Source: an uncultured Moraxella sp. (lineage in GTDB: Bacteria > Pseudomonadota > Gammaproteobacteria > Pseudomonadales > Moraxellaceae). Taken from it: a stretch of 64,000 nt of DNA. Below the pieces are notes generated by a model. The model was given only the letters and a program-made list of their open reading frames with translations. It did no database searches and was not told where the DNA came from. The translations under genes were made by a program, and so were the position numbers. Below, in pieces: positions 61,016-64,000 of the stretch (position 1 is the first letter of the stretch; each line of letters begins with the position of its first letter). Location: NCBI GenBank assembly GCA_943908425.1, contig CALTTC010000001.1:62001-126000 (forward strand), in the 5' to 3' direction.

Positions 61016-62677
61016 ATGGCTCAATACATTTACACCATGAACAAGGTGTCAAAAATTGTTCCCCCTAAGCGTGAAATTTTAAAGGACATTAGCTTGTCGT
61101 TTTTTCCAGGGGCAAAAATTGGTGTGCTGGGGCTAAATGGGGCGGGTAAATCTACGCTATTGAAGATTATGGCGGGGGTGGATAGCGATTTTAATGGCGA
61201 AGCTCGGGCGGCGACTGGTACAAAGATTGGTTATCTTGCTCAAGAACCCCAGCTTGACCCCAATAAGGACGTGCGTGGTAATGTGGAAGATGGCGTGCGT
61301 GAGGCGTTGGACGCTTTGGAGCGGTTAAATCAAATTTATGCTGAGTATGCCGAGCCTGATGCCGATTTTGATAAGTTGGCAGAAGAGCAGGGCAAGATGG
61401 AGAATATCATCACTGCTTGGGACGCTCATAATTTAAATACGCAGTTAGAGAAGGCCGCCGATGCTTTGCGTTTGCCTGCTTGGGATGCTGATGTGTCTAA
61501 GCTGTCTGGTGGTGAAAAACGCCGTGTTGCTTTGTGCCGTCTTTTGTTGTCTAAGCCTGATATGTTGTTGCTTGATGAGCCAACCAACCATTTGGACGCC
61601 GAGAGTGTGGCGTGGCTTGAGCGGTTTTTAAAGGATTATAGCGGTACGATTGTGGCAATTACCCACGACCGTTATTTTTTGGATAATGTGGCAGAGTGGA
61701 TTTTGGAGCTTGACCGTGGTTATGGTTATCCCTATCAAGGCAATTATACCGAGTGGCTTGAGCAAAAAAATAAACGTCTAGAGCAAGAACAAAAGCAAGA
61801 AGAGGCGTTTGCCAAGGCGTTAAAACAAGAGCTTGAATGGGTACGCAAAAATCAAAAAGGACAGCAGGCCAAATCCAAGTCTCGTTTGCAACGCTTTGAG
61901 GAGTTGAATTCAAAAGAGTTTCAGCAAAGAAATGAGACGGCAGAGATTTATATTCCACCAGGACCACGTCTTGGTAATAAGGTGATCGAGGTCAATAATA
62001 TTAGTAAATCGTTTGGCGACCGTTTGCTTTATGAAAATTTGTCGTTTACTGTGCCACCGATGGCGATTGTGGGCATTATTGGCCCTAATGGGGCAGGCAA
62101 AACCACCCTGTTTAATATGATTACAGGCAAAGATACGCCAGATACCGGCACGGTAGACGTGGGCGAGTCGGTCAAAGTTGCCTATGTGGGGCAGGTGCGT
62201 GATGAGCTTGACGACAATAAAACCGTGTGGGAAGAAGTGTCAGATGGTCTAGATATGATTACAGTAGGGGATTACACCACGCCAAGCCGAGCTTATATTG
62301 GGCGTTTTAATTTTAAAGGACAAGACCAACAAAAACGTGTGGGCAGTCTATCAGGGGGTGAGCGTAACCGCTTGCAACTTGCCAAAACCTTAAAGCAAGG
62401 GGCGAATGTGCTACTGCTTGATGAGCCGTCCAATGACCTTGATGTGGAAACTTTGCGTGCCTTAGAAGAAGCGGTGGAAGTGTTCCCTGGGACGGTGATG
62501 GTGGTGAGCCACGACCGCTGGTTTTTGGACAGAATTGCCACGCATATTTTGGCATTTGAAGATGAAGGTCCTGTGTGGTTTGATGGTAATTATTCAGAAT
62601 ACGAAGCCTACCGCAAAAAACAGCTGGGGGCAGATGCCGAGCCTAAGCGTATGAAGTATAAGAAGATTGGGGGGTAA
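61016..62677 (+). CDS. ettA: Energy-dependent translational throttle protein EttA (ABC-F ATPase)
   Basis: 553 residues (E. coli 555). Two ABC domains: Walker A GLNGAGKSTLL and GPNGAGKTTLF; signatures LSGGEKRRVALCRLLL and LSGGERNRLQLAKTL; Walker B LLLDEPTNHLD and LLLDEPSNDLD, with the linker (P-site tRNA interaction motif) rich in Lys and Glu between. ABC-F proteins bind the ribosomal E-site and gate the first elongation step according to ATP/ADP. No membrane segment. Confidence 0.96.
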   Translation: MAQYIYTMNKVSKIVPPKREILKDISLSFFPGAKIGVLGLNGAGKSTLLKIMAGVDSDFNGEARAATGTKIGYLAQEPQLDPNKDVRGNVEDGVREALDALERLNQIYAEYAEPDADFDKLAEEQGKMENIITAWDAHNLNTQLEKAADALRLPAWDADVSKLSGGEKRRVALCRLLLSKPDMLLLDEPTNHLDAESVAWLERFLKDYSGTIVAITHDRYFLDNVAEWILELDRGYGYPYQGNYTEWLEQKNKRLEQEQKQEEAFAKALKQELEWVRKNQKGQQAKSKSRLQRFEELNSKEFQQRNETAEIYIPPGPRLGNKVIEVNNISKSFGDRLLYENLSFTVPPMAIVGIIGPNGAGKTTLFNMITGKDTPDTGTVDVGESVKVAYVGQVRDELDDNKTVWEEVSDGLDMITVGDYTTPSRAYIGRFNFKGQDQQKRVGSLSGGERNRLQLAKTLKQGANVLLLDEPSNDLDVETLRALEEAVEVFPGTVMVVSHDRWFLDRIATHILAFEDEGPVWFDGNYSEYEAYRKKQLGADAEPKRMKYKKIGG

Positions 62678-62700
62678 TAATATTTACCCGTTCTAAACAT

Positions 62701-62757
62701 TATCCGCTCTAAATCTTGTTATCAATTAAGAGTTATTAAACAAGGTTTAGGCGGATA
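62701..62757. repeat. Long imperfect inverted repeat at the ettA/accessory boundary
   Basis: TATCCGCTCTAAATCTTGTT (62701-62720) pairs with AACAAGGTTTAGGCGGATA (62739-62757) over 17 of 19 positions, one bulge and one mismatch. It is followed by no T-run, so it is a poor terminator. It lies just ahead of the SRA-like gene and could be its operator or an attenuator. Confidence 0.6.
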
Positions 62758-62778
62758 TTTGATTAAAGGATTATGATA

Positions 62779-63186
62779 ATGGATTTGAATCTTAAACCAG
62801 GTATGTGTTTGACCAATCAAGAGTTGATGGATATGTTTGGCGTTGCTAATTCTGGCGGTATGCGCCGAAGCCTAAAAAACGACGTATTGTTGCTTATTCA
62901 TAATACCATCAATTCAATCTACGAGGACCGCTGGAAAAATGGGGTTCTTTATTATACCGGAATGGGTTTGATTGGCAATCAGGATATTAATTTTTCTCAA
63001 AATAAGACTTTGGCAAATGCCCATATCAATGGCATTCAAGTACTGTTGTTTGAGATGAATAAGAAAAACCGTTATGAGTACGTAGCAGAAGTTGAATTAA
63101 TTGACGAGCCTTTTTACGAAAGTCAAAGAGATGATAAAAATAACGTGCGTCAAGTTATTATTTTTCCTTTGGGTATCAAAAAATAA
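62779..63186 (+). CDS. SRA/PUA-like domain protein, stand-alone (modified-DNA reader type)
   Basis: 135 residues. The ATG at 62779 has AAAGGA eight bases ahead; an ATG two codons earlier is too close. The order GGMRRS, YEDRWKNGVLYYTGMGLIGNQ, LANAHINGIQVLLFE and VRQVIIFPL matches the N-terminal SRA-like (PUA-fold) reader domains of HNH endonucleases such as ScoMcrA, here with no nuclease attached. Such domains bind modified bases. Next to dndC this could be an auxiliary of DNA phosphorothioation or a leftover of a modification-dependent nuclease. I recall this family by pattern only. Confidence 0.55.
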   Translation: MDLNLKPGMCLTNQELMDMFGVANSGGMRRSLKNDVLLLIHNTINSIYEDRWKNGVLYYTGMGLIGNQDINFSQNKTLANAHINGIQVLLFEMNKKNRYEYVAEVELIDEPFYESQRDDKNNVRQVIIFPLGIKK

Positions 63187-63506
63187 GGGTGTGTTGGTAA
63201 TTGCTTGATAAAAAGCATACCTGATATACTTTTTAAGTGGTGAGTAATGAGTGTTTTATTTATTTAGGTTTTGGATACCGATTGTTCTTGAGTCCTTATC
63301 TTGCTTTTTGTACTATAGACGTAGTCCAGCGGTGTTTTTGTTAGCGTACTGGCGTTGCTATTTTTATTTAGCTTGCCTTTTTTAAATACCTTTAGGTGGT
63401 TTGATGTGTCTTTTGAGGTGGTGCCTTGGCAAGGATATTGCGTGCGAGCATTTGACAAGATGGTAAAAATCACTCATAATGCCCCATTTATAATCAGTCT
63501 GTAGCG
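63187..63506. promoter_or_regulatory. 320-bp gap containing the dndC promoter
   Basis: TTGACA (63452-63457), 17 bp, CATAAT (63475-63480), giving a start site near 63487 and a leader of about 20 bases before the dndC ATG. Left of it, an open frame without ATG (about 63320-63504) reads as a hydrophobic segment followed by FRWFDVSFEVVPWQGY; it may be a decayed gene but was not identified. Confidence 0.6.
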
Positions 63507-64000
63507 ATGTCTATCCCCCCCCGCAAATCTTAACGCATAATCTTGATATAGACTTTGATGCCATCAAAGACGAGATGGCAGAGGAGTATTTGGACGATGC
63601 GCAAGCCTACCCTTGGATTGTTACGTTCTCTGGCGGTAAAGACAGCACGCTTGTTGCCCATTTGGTATTCGAGATACTGCTGTCGCTACCACCCAGCTTA
63701 CGCCGTCGGTCTGTGTATTTTGTATCAAACGATACGTTGGTAGAGTCTCCTCTCGTTGCCAACCATATGAGAACAACTCTAGACGCCATTTTGACGGCCG
63801 CCAAACGCTACAAACTACCGATTGACGGGCAAGTAACTACCCCCAAACTTGATGAAACATTTTGGACTTTGCTTATCGGCAAAGGCTACCCATCCCCCAA
63901 TCGCAATATGCGTTGGTGTACCGATAGACTCAAAATCTCACCAACCAGCAACTATATCTTAGATAAAGTAAGTGCACACGGTGCTGCCATCATCTTACTT
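63507..64000 (+). CDS. dndC: DNA phosphorothioation sulfurtransferase DndC, 5' part, out of frame at a C8 tract
   Basis: Body frame: PWIVTFSGGKDSTLVAHL (PP-loop, SGGKDST), YFVSNDTLVESPLVANHM, TPKLDETFWTLLIGKGYP and NMRWCTDRLK, all hallmarks of DndC, the PAPS-reductase-like enzyme that swaps a non-bridging phosphate oxygen for sulfur with DndD/DndE. Cut by the window end. The only ATG in a sensible place (63507) reads MSIPPRKS then stop; one extra C (nine) or two fewer (six) gives MSIPPPQILTHNLDIDFDAIKD joined to the body. The first ATG in the body frame is at 63575, removing about 23 residues. So, as written, the gene is off or weakly expressed. Confidence 0.85.
63515..63522 (+). repeat. C8 homopolymer at the third codon of dndC
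   Basis: Eight consecutive cytosines directly after ATG TCT AT. It is the longest C or G run noticed in the window. Runs of this length mutate by slipped-strand mispairing and change the dndC reading frame. Confidence 0.9.

Noticed and set aside
63264..63473. 69-codon minus-strand ORF ahead of dndC
   Set aside because: No ribosome site, low-complexity Lys/Asn/Thr composition, and it covers the -35 of the dndC promoter.
1..64000. CRISPR arrays, tRNA and rRNA genes
   Set aside because: Read for spaced repeats and for tRNA-like T-loops in every gap; none found.

Overview
The window is 64 kb of a low-GC gammaproteobacterial chromosome. Gene content and order point to Moraxellaceae, most likely a Moraxella-like organism: a GacS-type tripartite sensor kinase, a lepA-lepB-DUF4845-rnc-era-recO-pdxJ block, an OmpA with a TSP3-like linker, a BamC-like lipoprotein between dapA and purC, a PilB-type MsrAB and a small H-NS-like protein. 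This assignment comes from recognising the proteins by eye, not from a search. Almost everything is dense housekeeping sequence. No rRNA, tRNA, CRISPR array or complete insertion sequence was seen.

Layout. 1-7.5 kb: 5' end of a zinc alcohol dehydrogenase, an exonuclease-like protein, cysM, gacS, a structured intergenic region with a 22-codon ORF, then rtcB and a small basic protein. 7.5-16.5 kb: the lepA to pdxJ block, interrupted between rnc and era by a DUF4407 gene that is itself frameshifted. 16.7-31.4 kb: ompA, typA, a frameshifted mscL, mutM, relA, a DEAD-box helicase with a long leader, an AAA ATPase, tcdA, tatD, an H-NS-like gene and a 5'-nucleotidase. 31.7-35.9 kb: pheS, pheT and ihfA, with an unusual repeat-bearing gap between pheS and pheT. 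35.9-41.4 kb: a polar amino acid ABC transporter operon with one ATPase, four tandem binding lipoproteins and two permeases. 41.6-45.8 kb: a baeRF-like protein, an EEP hydrolase, mltG and tmk. 46.4-51.6 kb: an Lrp-type regulator divergent from an astCADE arginine-catabolism operon that lacks astB. 51.6-62.7 kb: carbonic anhydrase, parC, phhB, dapA, a lasso-only BamC-like lipoprotein, purC, a NIF3-like protein, msrAB, two paralogous membrane proteins and ettA. 62.8-64 kb: an accessory region with a stand-alone SRA-like protein and the start of dndC, a DNA phosphorothioation gene.

Most interesting observations. (1) dndC has a run of eight C residues three codons after its only plausible ATG. 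As written the gene is out of frame; nine or six Cs would open it. This has the layout of an on/off phase-variation switch for DNA phosphorothioation, with sequencing error as the main alternative. (2) A short non-coding element occurs twice (133 and 134 bp) with 11-bp inverted termini and 8-bp target duplications, a MITE. One copy sits inside the dapA-bamC-purC group. (3) The BamC-like lipoprotein is about 99 residues and seems to keep only the flexible BamD-binding lasso. (4) Two further frameshifts (DUF4407 at an A7 tract, and mscL) raise the question of real lesions versus assembly error across the window.
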